From: Nocardia takedensis NBRC 100417
Lineage (GTDB): Bacteria > Actinomycetota > Actinomycetes > Mycobacteriales > Mycobacteriaceae
Length of the DNA stretch: 64,000 bases
Reading direction: 5' to 3'
NCBI RefSeq assembly: GCF_000308695.1
Contig: NZ_BAGG01000052.1
Span: forward strand, 1 to 64,000
Positions 35,200-44,068 of this stretch are shown here, piece after piece. The stretch's first letter is position 1. The number at the start of each line of letters is the position of its first letter. The notes below the pieces were generated by a model that did no database searches, had not been told where the DNA came from, and saw only the letters and a program-made list of their open reading frames with translations. The position numbers and the translations under genes were made by a program.

Positions 35200-38100
35200 T
35201 CAGCGAGGGTCGAGTGCCGTGAGCCCGCGCGCCACCGCGGCGGTGACCTGCGCGGCCCGCGCGCGGTGGTCGGCGGCCGCGGCGTCCTCGCCCAGGAGTT
35301 CGGCGAGGTCGGCCAGCAGGTCGTCGATCGGCCCGAGGGCCACCGAGGCGGAATCGAGTCCGGCCACCGCCCCCGAACGGGGGAGCAGTTCGGCGTAGAG
35401 CGCGCCGGCCTGCTCGCGCATTCCGAGCCGGACCAGCGCGCGAGCGCGGAAGGCCGAACTCGCGGTCCAGTAGAAGTCGCGGCCCACCCGGTGCCCGGCT
35501 TCGGCCACCGCGCGCGCCGCGTCGGTCCGCCCCGCGTCGAGCAGGGCGACCGCGTACATCCAGGCCACCGTGTGCGGCGTCGTCCGGTAGCGCAGGGCCA
35601 GCGGTTCGACCAGGTGGGCCAGCGAGCCCCGGAACCAGCCCACGATCATCTCGCCGACCAGGCCGAGTTCCGCGCCGTTGGCCAGACCGGCGGCGGTGAG
35701 TCCGGCGGCCAGTCGCGCGTAGCCGGCCTCCGCGCGGTCCAGGTCGCCGCGCAGCACGTCCAGCACCGCGTCGAAGGCCGAGAGCACCACCACCAACTCC
35801 CCGAGGCGTCCGCTCGAGGCGGTGTCCAGCGCGCGGCCAACCTCCGCCGCGGCGGCGGGCAGATCGGTGCGGCCCAGATGGGCCAGGAACCGGTAGTAGT
35901 GCGCGGCGGCCAGATGCGCGGTCAGACCCGACGCCTCGGCCGCGCGCAGGTAGCGCTCGGTCAGCTCGAACAGCCGCTCGTGCAGGTCGGGGCCGAGGGC
36001 GACGAAGACCAGCGCGTTCAGGGCGGCGCAGGTCAGTTCGGCGTCGACGTCGGACAGATCGGCCACCAGGTCCACGGCCTGTTCGGCGCACGCGAGCGCG
36101 AAAGCGTCGTCGTGGCCCTCGAACTCGAAGACGGCCGTGACCAGCAGGCGCACCCGATCGGCACCGTCCGCTCCCGGCAGCGCCGCGCGCACCGCCTCCG
36201 TCATCTGCGGATCGGCCGAGCGCTGTTCGCGAGTGGTCCAGATGCGCGGGGTGCGCCAAGAGGTCGCCGCCTCCAGGATCGCCGCCGGGTCGCCGTCGCG
36301 CTGGGCCGCGGCCAGCGCCCGCCCGCGCACCGCCCTGGCCTGGGCCACCTCGCCGCGATGGGCGAGCGCTGTCACCAGCGCGCACCGCGCCGCGCGCAGT
36401 CCGTCGCGCTCGCGGGGCGCGGCCTCGGATTCCGCGTGACCCGCGCCTTCGCGCAGGTCGACCGCCGCCTGCCACAGCGGCGCGGAGTCGGCGCGCAATC
36501 CCGCCTCGAAGCGGGCGCGCGCGGCGGCCTCGATCAGGTCCAGCGCGTGCCCGACGGTGGCGGGACTCGCGCCGTGCTCGGCGTGGAAAGCGAGTTCGTC
36601 GAGGTCGGGGTGGGGGTGCGACTCCAGCAGGCACAGTGTGCGCCAGTGCATCCGCTGCCTGCGCAGACGCGGAATGCTGTGGTAGACGGCGTCGCGGACC
36701 AGCACGTGCCGGAACTCCACCCGGTCGGCGTCGGCCCGCAGCAGTCCGGCGACCACCGCGGTGTCCACGGCGTCGAGCAGTTCGTCCTCGCCCGCCGCCG
36801 CGTTCGCCCACAGCGCCAGCAGGGTGTCGATATCGGCCCCGCGTCCGCAGACCGACAGCAGGCGCAGCATCCGGCCGACCTCGGCGGGCAGCCGGTCCGC
36901 GCGGCGCAGCAGCACCTCGCGGATACCGTCGGGCATGGAGGTCAACGCGTCGCGGATGCCGTGCGAGGCGATCCATTTCGCCAGTTCTCCGACGAACAGC
37001 GGATTGCCCTCGGTGCGGGCGCGCAGCACCTCGACGGTGTCGGCGTCCAGGTCGCCGAGTCCGGCCGCCGCCGCCACTTGGCGGATCCCCTCGTCGGACA
37101 ACCCGGCCAACTCCACCCGGTCGGCGGTCGTCGCGACCAGCGCCGCGGCGGTCGCCGCGAGTTCCGCGCCCGCCTCCGAGGGGCGGAAGGCACCGACCAC
37201 CAGCACGGGCAGTTCCCGCATCCAGGCGATCGTCTGGCGCAGCACCTGGAGGGTGGCGCTGTCGGCGCGGTGCACGTCGTCCACGACCAGCAGGACGCCG
37301 TCGCGGTGGCCGCGGCAGGCGGCGACGACGGCGCGGGCGATCTCGAACGGGTCGTCCACCTCGGACCCGACGCCCAGTCCGCCCAGCAGTTCCCGCCACG
37401 CCCACGCCGCGGGCGCGCCGTCGACCTCGGGACAGTGCGCCACCGCGACCCGCCACCCGCGCGCGGTCAGCCGCGCCGCCACGGTCTCGGCGAAGGTGGT
37501 CTTGCCGCCGCCCGCCTCGGCGACCACCCACACCAGGCGCAGTCCGGAGTCGCGCACGGTCTGCGCGACCCGCGTCAGTCGCGCCGATTCGCTTTCGCGG
37601 CCCGCGAATTCGCGACGTTCGGCGACCGGTTCCGGCGCGGCGGGCCGCGGCTCGCTCGCCGGGGCGGGCGCGAGGGTCAGCGCGGGGGAGTGCGCGAGGA
37701 TGTCGGTCTCCAGTCCGCGCACCGCGGGCCCCGGGTCGACGCCCAGTTCCTCGGACAGGTGCGCGCGCAGGGTCCGCAGCGTGGCCAGCGCGTCGGCCTG
37801 ACGGCCGAGCCGGTACTGCGCCAGGGCCAGCAACCGGAACAGTTCCTCGCGCGCCGGATGCCGCGCGCATTCGGCGGGCAGTAGGTCGGCGACCCGCTGC
37901 GCCTCGCCGTCGGCCAGCGCCGCGGCGGCGCGTCGCTCGACCGCGGACAGTCGCAGCGCGTGCAGGCGCGACACCTCGGTCTCGGCCCACTGTTCGTCGG
38001 TGTAGGCGCCGAACGGGTCACCGCGCCACAGGTCCAGCGCCCGGTCCAGGCTCCGGCCGTCCGCGGCCCCGCCGGCGAGCAGGGCGTCGAATTCCCACAC

Positions 38101-38478
38101 GTCGACCGCCTCGGGCGGCAGGCGCAGCGCGTAGCCGGGCGCTTCGCTGACCAGCAGGCGCGGCGGCGTGCGCGGCGCGCGGTCGGGTTCGAGGAAGCGG
38201 CGCAGATTCGACACGTGGACCTGCAACGCCGCCAACGCCTTCGGCGGCGGCTCACCGCGCCACAGGTCCTCGATCAGCCGGTCGGTGGACACCACCCGCC
38301 CGCCCGCCGCGACCAAGCGCACCAGCAGCGCGAGTTGCCGACCCGATCCGACCTCGGCCGCGGTGTCGGCCGAGGCGACCCGTACCGGTCCCAGCACCGA
38401 GATCCGCACGCCCGTCACCGCCACCCGCCTCTCCGCGTCCACGCCCGCCCCGGACGGGCGGTTCGACACCGCCCACAT
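35200..38478 (-). CDS. AfsR/SARP-type regulator with AAA ATPase domain
   Basis: The 1,092-residue protein has a winged-helix DNA-binding domain (about 25-115, RISVLGPVRVASADTAAEVG), a BTAD domain (about 120-265), a STAND/AAA ATPase with Walker A EAGGGKTTF near 321 and Walker B VLLVVDDVHRAD near 397, then a helical sensor region to the end with TPR-like repeats. Large AfsR-type regulators integrate signals to control secondary metabolism. ATG 38478 is the first start; GTG 38424 or 38409 fit the family better. It may follow from the acyltransferase promoter, 140 bp upstream. Target genes are unknown. Confidence 0.85.
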   Translation of the reverse strand: MWAVSNRPSGAGVDAERRVAVTGVRISVLGPVRVASADTAAEVGSGRQLALLVRLVAAGGRVVSTDRLIEDLWRGEPPPKALAALQVHVSNLRRFLEPDRAPRTPPRLLVSEAPGYALRLPPEAVDVWEFDALLAGGAADGRSLDRALDLWRGDPFGAYTDEQWAETEVSRLHALRLSAVERRAAAALADGEAQRVADLLPAECARHPAREELFRLLALAQYRLGRQADALATLRTLRAHLSEELGVDPGPAVRGLETDILAHSPALTLAPAPASEPRPAAPEPVAERREFAGRESESARLTRVAQTVRDSGLRLVWVVAEAGGGKTTFAETVAARLTARGWRVAVAHCPEVDGAPAAWAWRELLGGLGVGSEVDDPFEIARAVVAACRGHRDGVLLVVDDVHRADSATLQVLRQTIAWMRELPVLVVGAFRPSEAGAELAATAAALVATTADRVELAGLSDEGIRQVAAAAGLGDLDADTVEVLRARTEGNPLFVGELAKWIASHGIRDALTSMPDGIREVLLRRADRLPAEVGRMLRLLSVCGRGADIDTLLALWANAAAGEDELLDAVDTAVVAGLLRADADRVEFRHVLVRDAVYHSIPRLRRQRMHWRTLCLLESHPHPDLDELAFHAEHGASPATVGHALDLIEAAARARFEAGLRADSAPLWQAAVDLREGAGHAESEAAPRERDGLRAARCALVTALAHRGEVAQARAVRGRALAAAQRDGDPAAILEAATSWRTPRIWTTREQRSADPQMTEAVRAALPGADGADRVRLLVTAVFEFEGHDDAFALACAEQAVDLVADLSDVDAELTCAALNALVFVALGPDLHERLFELTERYLRAAEASGLTAHLAAAHYYRFLAHLGRTDLPAAAAEVGRALDTASSGRLGELVVVLSAFDAVLDVLRGDLDRAEAGYARLAAGLTAAGLANGAELGLVGEMIVGWFRGSLAHLVEPLALRYRTTPHTVAWMYAVALLDAGRTDAARAVAEAGHRVGRDFYWTASSAFRARALVRLGMREQAGALYAELLPRSGAVAGLDSASVALGPIDDLLADLAELLGEDAAAADHRARAAQVTAAVARGLTALDPR

Positions 38479-38635
38479 GATCGCTCGAGAACCGCGCGGC
38501 CGCGCTGTCGAGGGTCGACCGGACCGCTCAGGGCTCGATGAGGCCCGCTACGGCATCGTGGTCACCGCGTTCAGCGCCACACTGGCCTGGCTCTACGTGT
38601 GGCTGCGCTACTTCCAGCTCACCACCATCCGGTGA
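38477..38635 (+). CDS. Possible 52-residue single-pass membrane peptide
   Basis: ATG 38477 lies on the opposite strand, sharing the start triplet region of the AfsR gene. The peptide has a basic N-terminal half and a hydrophobic helix (IVVTAFSATLAWLYVWLRYF) before a short tail. GC3 of the second half is near total, like a real gene, and 17 bp overlap the end of the convergent acyltransferase. The N-terminal half is less gene-like, and no ribosome site is clear. It could be a small membrane protein or an antisense accident. Confidence 0.4.
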   Translation: MIAREPRGRAVEGRPDRSGLDEARYGIVVTAFSATLAWLYVWLRYFQLTTIR

Positions 38636-40739
38636 TCGCCCCCATCTGGCGACCCAGTTCCGGTGCGAGCGAACGGGCGTAGCTGGCCGTCAGGTGGTGT
38701 TCGTCGCGGTAGATCAGCACATTGCCCTCGGCCACCCAGCACCGGTCGGGGCGGCACAGCGAATCCGACAGGTCCAGCGGGTAGACGTTCGGGTAGCCGG
38801 AGACGACGTCCAGCGCCGGGTTGATCGGGTCCAGCAGCAGACTCCGGTCCAGGCCGCAACTGTGCGGGGTGCCGTGGCTGCCCAGGCAGTCCACGGCGCG
38901 GTAGAGCACGCCGTCGCGCCGCAGTCGCGGTGTGTCGCGCATCGCCAGCACCTTCAGACCCCGATCCGACAGCGCCGCCCACACATCGGGGAATTCGCGC
39001 GGCACCTCGTCACCGGGCGCCTCGGTCCGGTAGTAGGTGCCGAGGGTGAACACCCAGTCGGGCCGGGTGCGGCCGAGCAGATCGATGACCTCGGTCGACC
39101 ACTCCCGGCATTCCGGGAAAGGGGAGTGGTAGTAGGAGGGTTCGTCCACCAGCGTCAGCGGGCACGCCTCCTTCAGGTAGGTGACGATCCGCAGCCCGTG
39201 CTGGGCGGCGAGCACCTGGAAGGCGGGCAGCCAGTGCTCGGAATGCGAGCCGCCGACCACCGCGATCGTGCGGGTCGCCGCCGGATCGCCGTACACGCAG
39301 GAACGCACCTCGCGGTCGGGGCTGATGCAGCCGTCGAGGGTGGGCGCGGGGGCGTCGTGCCAGCCCTCGAGCACGTTGGGCCGCATCGGCGCGGACGCGA
39401 AGGCCACGCCCGGCACCAGCGCCGCCGCGCCCGGATACCGGGAGACCTGCAGCGGTGGCGGCGGTTTCGGCGGGTTCAGCCGCAGACTGGCCTGCCAGCC
39501 GACCGCCGCACCCAGCACCGCCGCACCCGTGAGGCAGACCGCGGGCGTCAGCGCGAACCGCGTCAGCAGTTCGCGGGCACGGGTGCGCTCGAGGGAGGCG
39601 TACCGCAGGGGGGACTCCACGTAGCGCTCGGTGAAGTAGGCCAACACCAAGGCCGCGGCGATGACGATCAGGCCGTCGGTCAACCCGGCGGCCGGCCGGC
39701 CGTATTCGGCCAGGTAGAAGATCAGGATCGGCCAGTGCCACAGGTAGAACGAGTAGGCGATCGCGCCGAGACCGGTGCACGGCCGGGTCGCCAGCACGCG
39801 GTTGACCCACGGCCTGCGCGCGGCGTCGGTGTTCATCCCCGACAGGATCAGCGCCGCCGCCGCAGCCACCGGGTAAAGCGCGGGCGGACCGGGGAACTCG
39901 TTGGCCCCGTCTATGAGGACGCCGCAGGTCAGCACACCGAAGATGCCCAGCACCGCCAGCAGGACGCGCAACGGGTTGGCCACCCGCACCAGGGGCGCGA
40001 CCACCGCGAGCAGCGCGCCCGCGAGCAGTTCCCACAGGCGCGCGCCGCTGTCGTAGTAGGTCCACGGCTGGTGGCGTTCCGCGCCGTCGGCGGCATACCA
40101 GAACGACAGCGCCGCCGCGCCGACCAGCAGCACGGCCAGCGCGACCCGGTCCGTGCGCGGCGCGACTCGCCGCGCGGCGAAGGCCCACAGCGCGATCACC
40201 GCCAGCATGGCCAGATAGAACTGCCCCTGCACCGACATCGACCACAGGTGCTGCAACGGGCTCACCGAGGGATTCGGGGCCAGGTAGTCCAGTTCGGCGT
40301 TGGCCAGATACCAGTTCTGGAAGTACAGCGCCGAGGCCAGCGTCTGCGCGGACAGGTCGCCCCACTGGGTGAACGGGCGCACCGCCACCGTGGTCACCAC
40401 CACCGCGGCCAACACCACGATCAGGGCGGGGGCGAGCCTGCGGGCGGTGCGGCGCAGCGTGGCGGCGATGCCCAAGCCTTCCGGCCCGCCCGCCCGCCGC
40501 AGCGCCATCGCGGTGAAGAAGTAGCCCGACAGCACCAGGAAGACGTCGACGCCGCCGGAGACCCGGCCCATCCAGACGTGGAAGCCGACGACCAGCGCGA
40601 TCGCGATGCCGCGTAATCCGTCCAGGTCGTGCCGGTATTCCGGATTCGCCCCGGCGCTTCGCCCGACCGGTTCGGCGCTGGTGCGCCCCGTCGGCCCACC
40701 CGTCGCCCGACGCACGGTCGCGTCCGGTGGCACCGGCAC
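38619..40739 (-). CDS. Acyltransferase family 3 (OafA-like) with C-terminal SGNH domain
   Basis: The 706-residue membrane enzyme O-acylates a cell-surface polysaccharide or glycolipid. The start chosen is GTG 40739, which has GAGAGGAG 9 bases upstream; ATG 40856 would add 39 residues of low-complexity sequence. Residues about 35-400 are the acyltransferase-3 multi-helix membrane domain (RHDLDGLRGIAIALVVGFHV with the conserved R/H, FLVLSGYFFT). The C-terminal SGNH hydrolase-like domain has the nucleophile in VVGGSHSEHWL and D/H in RDEHHLTASYA. The acceptor is unknown. Confidence 0.88.
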   Translation of the reverse strand: MPVPPDATVRRATGGPTGRTSAEPVGRSAGANPEYRHDLDGLRGIAIALVVGFHVWMGRVSGGVDVFLVLSGYFFTAMALRRAGGPEGLGIAATLRRTARRLAPALIVVLAAVVVTTVAVRPFTQWGDLSAQTLASALYFQNWYLANAELDYLAPNPSVSPLQHLWSMSVQGQFYLAMLAVIALWAFAARRVAPRTDRVALAVLLVGAAALSFWYAADGAERHQPWTYYDSGARLWELLAGALLAVVAPLVRVANPLRVLLAVLGIFGVLTCGVLIDGANEFPGPPALYPVAAAAALILSGMNTDAARRPWVNRVLATRPCTGLGAIAYSFYLWHWPILIFYLAEYGRPAAGLTDGLIVIAAALVLAYFTERYVESPLRYASLERTRARELLTRFALTPAVCLTGAAVLGAAVGWQASLRLNPPKPPPPLQVSRYPGAAALVPGVAFASAPMRPNVLEGWHDAPAPTLDGCISPDREVRSCVYGDPAATRTIAVVGGSHSEHWLPAFQVLAAQHGLRIVTYLKEACPLTLVDEPSYYHSPFPECREWSTEVIDLLGRTRPDWVFTLGTYYRTEAPGDEVPREFPDVWAALSDRGLKVLAMRDTPRLRRDGVLYRAVDCLGSHGTPHSCGLDRSLLLDPINPALDVVSGYPNVYPLDLSDSLCRPDRCWVAEGNVLIYRDEHHLTASYARSLAPELGRQMGAITGWW

Positions 40740-41104
40740 TACGTTGCTCCTCTCGCGGTGTACTGCGGCGCCGCCGGACCCGTCGCGGGAAGGGCCCGCG
40801 GCACCCGTTCCCCGGCAAGCAGTTTCGTCTACCGCGACCTCCGGCGCAGGCAGCACCGATCTCGACTCCGGGCAAACGGATCACGACTGCCGGGTGGTCG
40901 AACAGTAAAGATGCCGCAAACCGCCCGTGAGGGCAAACGGCTGTGCCGGAGCTGTTGTCGTCCGCGCAGGTAGCCGGGGATATGCCGGATTCCGCGACGC
41001 GGAATCGACGCGCGCGGGCAACGCGAGCGAAATACGGCCGCCCTAGGGTGGACCGCGCCTGTCGCGCAGCCGGTTCGGAGGTGCGGCCGCGCGGCGGGCG
41101 CGAC
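40740..41104. other. Intergenic region between acyltransferase and carotenoid oxygenase
   Basis: These 365 bp hold the acyltransferase promoter on the minus strand and the terminator hairpin of the carotenoid oxygenase gene. Short frames in it have no normal codon bias or ribosome sites. Confidence 0.4.
40988..41006 (-). terminator. Terminator of carotenoid oxygenase gene
   Basis: GATTCCGC (40988-40995) pairs with GCGGAATC (40999-41006) around a 3-base loop; in full the segment is a 19-bp palindrome. It sits about 100 bases after the oxygenase stop. Confidence 0.55.
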
Positions 41105-42517
41105 TCAGGCCGGTGCGAGCAGCGCGCTGTCGGCGGGCAGCCACATCCCGTGCAGTCCCGCGGGCACCCGGATCGGCAGCCGGACGGAGGCGATCGGCCC
41201 CGCGCCGGGGTCCTCGGCGGCCAGTACGTGGAACCAGGAGCTCAGGTCGGTGCGGTCGGTGGCCAGCGTGCCCCAGTACCCGGCCCGCTCGCCCGGCAGG
41301 AAGATCGGCTCGCCGACGGCCAGGTCGCCCGCGTTCCACCAGGTCTCGCGGCCGGTGACGGAATCGAGGAACAGCAGCGCATCCTTGGCCGCGCCGGGCC
41401 CGGAGGACCCGGCGGTGGCGATGACGCTGTGCCGCCCGGTCAACTCGCGGTCGTCGACGCGCGGGAACTCCACCGGATGGACGGCCAGATCGGTCCGGGT
41501 GATCCCTCCGTCGCGGGGATCGATGACCGCGCGCACCAGGGCGCCGCGCTGCGGGGTGGCCACCTTCGCCAGACCGCTCGGATACGCCCACTGGACGTAG
41601 TCGACCACCACCGTGCCGTCGGCCTCGTCGTAGGCGTTCGCGAAATGCCACACCCAGAACGTGTCGGTCTCGGCCCAGCGCACCGCGGAGCCGTCGCGGG
41701 GGATCAGCGCGATCCTGGTGCCCGCCGCGGGCCGCCAGTCCAGCAGCGATCCGCCGCGCAACAGGCCGGGGATGTCGAAGACCAGCGGGCACAGGAACAG
41801 CACGATGTAGCGCGCGGTCAACGCCATATCGTGCACCATGACCGGTTCGTCGACGCCCTCGACCGGGGTGGGGGCGCGGCGCGCGGTCCCGTCCGGCCCG
41901 ACCACCGACCAGGCCAGGTAGGGGGCATCGAGGCGGTAGGTGAACAGCACGAGGTCGCCGGTGACGGGATCGAGTTTCGGGTGCGCGGTGCTGCCCAGCG
42001 CCATCGCCCCGTCGCAATCCTCGCGCGCGAGGGTGGCCAGGTCGGCCGGGTCGAGCCGGTAGGGCAGATCGCTCTCGGCCATCGCCAACAGCCGCCCGCC
42101 GTGCGCGACGACGTTGATGTCGGGCAGTTGTCTGCTGGTGCCCGCGAGGTCGGGCCCGACGATCTCCGGGCCGGGCGTGTACGGGTCGGTGATACCGGCC
42201 CACAGCGCGTGTCCCGCGCGTTCCTCGGCAAGCACCATGGGCGTGCGCACGAACCGGTTGGTGTAGGCGGCGCGTCCGCCCTCGAGGCGCAGTCGATGCA
42301 CCATCGCGTCCCCGTCGAGCGGGTAGACGTAGCTGCCGATCGGGTCGAAGCGCGGATTCGGACCGTTGCGGAAGTACGTTCCGCGCAGATCGGCGGGCAG
42401 TTCGCCCACGATCGGCAGGTCGTCCACCTCGACCTCGCGCCGCTGGGGCGCGAACACGCCGGTCAGATGGGTGTGACCGGTCAGGTCGACGGGTGCGGGC
42501 GCGGTCGGTGCTGCCAT
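41105..42517 (-). CDS. Carotenoid cleavage oxygenase
   Basis: The 470-residue seven-bladed propeller oxygenase has the four iron-binding histidines: STAHPKLDP, VMVHDMALT, VWHFANAY and the C-terminal LHGMWLP. The N-terminal LRGTYFRNGPNPRFDP motif is also conserved. Such enzymes cleave carotenoids, apocarotenoids or stilbenes with Fe(II) and oxygen. ATG 42517 follows GAGGAGTCCCC. It stands alone: no carotenoid biosynthetic genes are in the window, so the substrate is unclear. Length is typical for the family. Confidence 0.93.
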   Translation of the reverse strand: MAAPTAPAPVDLTGHTHLTGVFAPQRREVEVDDLPIVGELPADLRGTYFRNGPNPRFDPIGSYVYPLDGDAMVHRLRLEGGRAAYTNRFVRTPMVLAEERAGHALWAGITDPYTPGPEIVGPDLAGTSRQLPDINVVAHGGRLLAMAESDLPYRLDPADLATLAREDCDGAMALGSTAHPKLDPVTGDLVLFTYRLDAPYLAWSVVGPDGTARRAPTPVEGVDEPVMVHDMALTARYIVLFLCPLVFDIPGLLRGGSLLDWRPAAGTRIALIPRDGSAVRWAETDTFWVWHFANAYDEADGTVVVDYVQWAYPSGLAKVATPQRGALVRAVIDPRDGGITRTDLAVHPVEFPRVDDRELTGRHSVIATAGSSGPGAAKDALLFLDSVTGRETWWNAGDLAVGEPIFLPGERAGYWGTLATDRTDLSSWFHVLAAEDPGAGPIASVRLPIRVPAGLHGMWLPADSALLAPA

Positions 42518-42694
42518 GGGGACTCCTCGGGCGGAGGGCGTCTTACCCGTTCCACGATGCCGGCCCGCCGTGCGTCGCGCAGCCGCCTCCGCACGACGGA
42601 GCAGGCCCGTGGTGTCGGGCGCGGTGTGCCGGGCGGATGCGGAAGGGGGTGCGGCGGCTGTCGAGCGGGGACGGTGCGCCGTTTGCGACGGGTT

Positions 42695-42716
42695 GTCCGG
42701 CCTGGCTCGGCCGGAC
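42695..42716 (-). terminator. Terminator of the XRE-methyltransferase-DUF397 operon
   Basis: GTCCGGCC (42695-42702) pairs perfectly with GGCCGGAC (42709-42716) around TGGCTC, 20 bases after the last gene of the operon (read on the minus strand). Confidence 0.75.
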
Positions 42717-42734
42717 GTCGTCGGGGTGGTCGTC

Positions 42735-43127
42735 TCAGGCGGCCAGTGCCGGCCGCAGGACGAACTCGTCGGCCAGGATGCCGCTGCGGAAGGCGGCGAT
42801 CTCGGCGTGGTCGAACAGCAGTTCCACCCCCGGAACGGGCTGTCCGGACCCGGCGCGCAGGGCGTACATGCCGTCGGCGCGCCGGGTCAGGGCCAGGTGG
42901 GCGGTCGCGGTGCGGCCGGCGCGCACCGCGTGCTGGAAGTCGTCGAACTGGTCGTCGGTGAGCACGATGAGTTGCTCGTGGGGGACGCGCCCGGTGGGGT
43001 CGGGCATCTTGTCGTCGCGTATGGCGGTGAACCCGTCCACGCGTGCGATCGTGACGCAGTTCTGGCTGGGCGAGCTTGCCGAGGCTTTCTTGAATTCACT
43101 CAGGGCGAACTCCGGCAGCTGCTGCAT
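42735..43127 (-). CDS. Tandem DUF397-like protein
   Basis: The 130-residue protein looks like two fused DUF397 units. The first (residues about 5-70, FALSEFKKASASSPSQNCVTIA) keeps the KxSxSSxxxxCVxIA pattern and ends with LTDDQFDDFQHAVRAG. The second (about 73-125) is shorter, lacks the CVEVA cysteine and ends with FDHAEIAAFRSGILADEF. ATG 43127 follows GGAAAGGAACG. It is the last of three genes in the operon with an S-adenosyl methyltransferase and an XRE/DUF5753 regulator. DUF397 is the usual partner of that regulator class. Confidence 0.78.
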   Translation of the reverse strand: MQQLPEFALSEFKKASASSPSQNCVTIARVDGFTAIRDDKMPDPTGRVPHEQLIVLTDDQFDDFQHAVRAGRTATAHLALTRRADGMYALRAGSGQPVPGVELLFDHAEIAAFRSGILADEFVLRPALAA

Positions 43128-43166
43128 GGTCGTTCCTTTCCGGCGGGTGGAGCGAGCGGATCAGCG

Positions 43167-44015
43167 TTAGCTGCCCTGATCCGCCGTGGTCGGCTTTCGG
43201 CCGATAGCTGCGAAGTTACAGCGGCGCGCGGGATCCTGCGGATCCACGGTGCCCTCGGCGTCGGGACGCCAGTCCGGCGCGTACACCACACCCGGCTCGA
43301 CCAGCTCGAATCCCGTGAAGAAGGCGGTGAATTCGGCGCGGCTGCGCGAGGTGATCGGATCGGCGCTCTGCTTGTACATGGTGTTGGCCTCGATGAGTTT
43401 GTCGAGGATGGCGGGGTCGGCCTCCGACATCGAGGCGTGCGTCATCGCCAGGTAGCTGTCCGCGGGCAGGCGGTCGCGCAGGCGCGCGATGATCGTGGCC
43501 GGATCGTCCTCGTCGGACAGGAACGGCAGCACGCTGACGATGAGCAGCCCGATCGGCTGGGAGAAGTCCAGCAGTCGGTTGGTCTCGGGGTGGTCCAGGA
43601 TGTGGCCGGGCGCCCGCAGGTCGCCCTCGATGACCGCGGTGCTGTCCAGGGCGTCCTGGGCGGCCAGCAGTTCGTGGGCGCGGTCGACGGCCTCGAGGTC
43701 GAGGTCGACGTAGACCACTTTGGCCTCGGGGGCGATGTCGCGGATGACGTCGTGGGTGTTGCCGCCGGTGGGCAGGCCCGAGCCGATGTCGAGGAACTGC
43801 CGGATGCCCTGCTCGGCCATGAAGGTGATGGCCCGGCGCAGGAATTTGCGGTTGTGGTGGGCCCATTCGTCGGCCCACGGCACCAACTCGAACATCTTCT
43901 CGGCGAAGACGGCGTCGGAGTCGAAGATGGGTTCGCTGGTCAGGTAGTAGTGGTAGAGGCGCGCGCTGGACGGTACGCGCGGGTCCGTCTCCCGTGGGAC
44001 GAATTCCTCGGCCAT
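43167..44015 (-). CDS. S-adenosyl methyltransferase (PF04672/DUF574)
   Basis: The 282-residue protein belongs to the actinobacteria-specific S-adenosyl methyltransferase family: SSARLYHYYLTSEPIFDSD at the N-terminus (the ARxxNYxLGG-like region), HNRKFLRRAITFMAEQGIRQ, the SAM motif FLDIGSGLPTGGNTH near residue 74, VVYVDLDLEAVDRAH, and VSVLPFLSDEDDPA. ATG 44015 has AGGAGCATTCG upstream. These enzymes are often next to DUF397/XRE genes and in streptomycete development modules; the substrate is unknown. Confidence 0.92.
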   Translation of the reverse strand: MAEEFVPRETDPRVPSSARLYHYYLTSEPIFDSDAVFAEKMFELVPWADEWAHHNRKFLRRAITFMAEQGIRQFLDIGSGLPTGGNTHDVIRDIAPEAKVVYVDLDLEAVDRAHELLAAQDALDSTAVIEGDLRAPGHILDHPETNRLLDFSQPIGLLIVSVLPFLSDEDDPATIIARLRDRLPADSYLAMTHASMSEADPAILDKLIEANTMYKQSADPITSRSRAEFTAFFTGFELVEPGVVYAPDWRPDAEGTVDPQDPARRCNFAAIGRKPTTADQGS

Positions 44016-44068
44016 CGAATGCTCCTGTGTCGCTTGCTGATCGGTCGTGCTGAGAGGTTCGGGGCGGT

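Noticed and set aside
35185..37884. 899-codon plus-strand frame opposite the AfsR-type gene
   Set aside because: Antisense shadow, Gln/Arg/His-rich and without motifs; the opposite protein has intact ATPase and DNA-binding domains.
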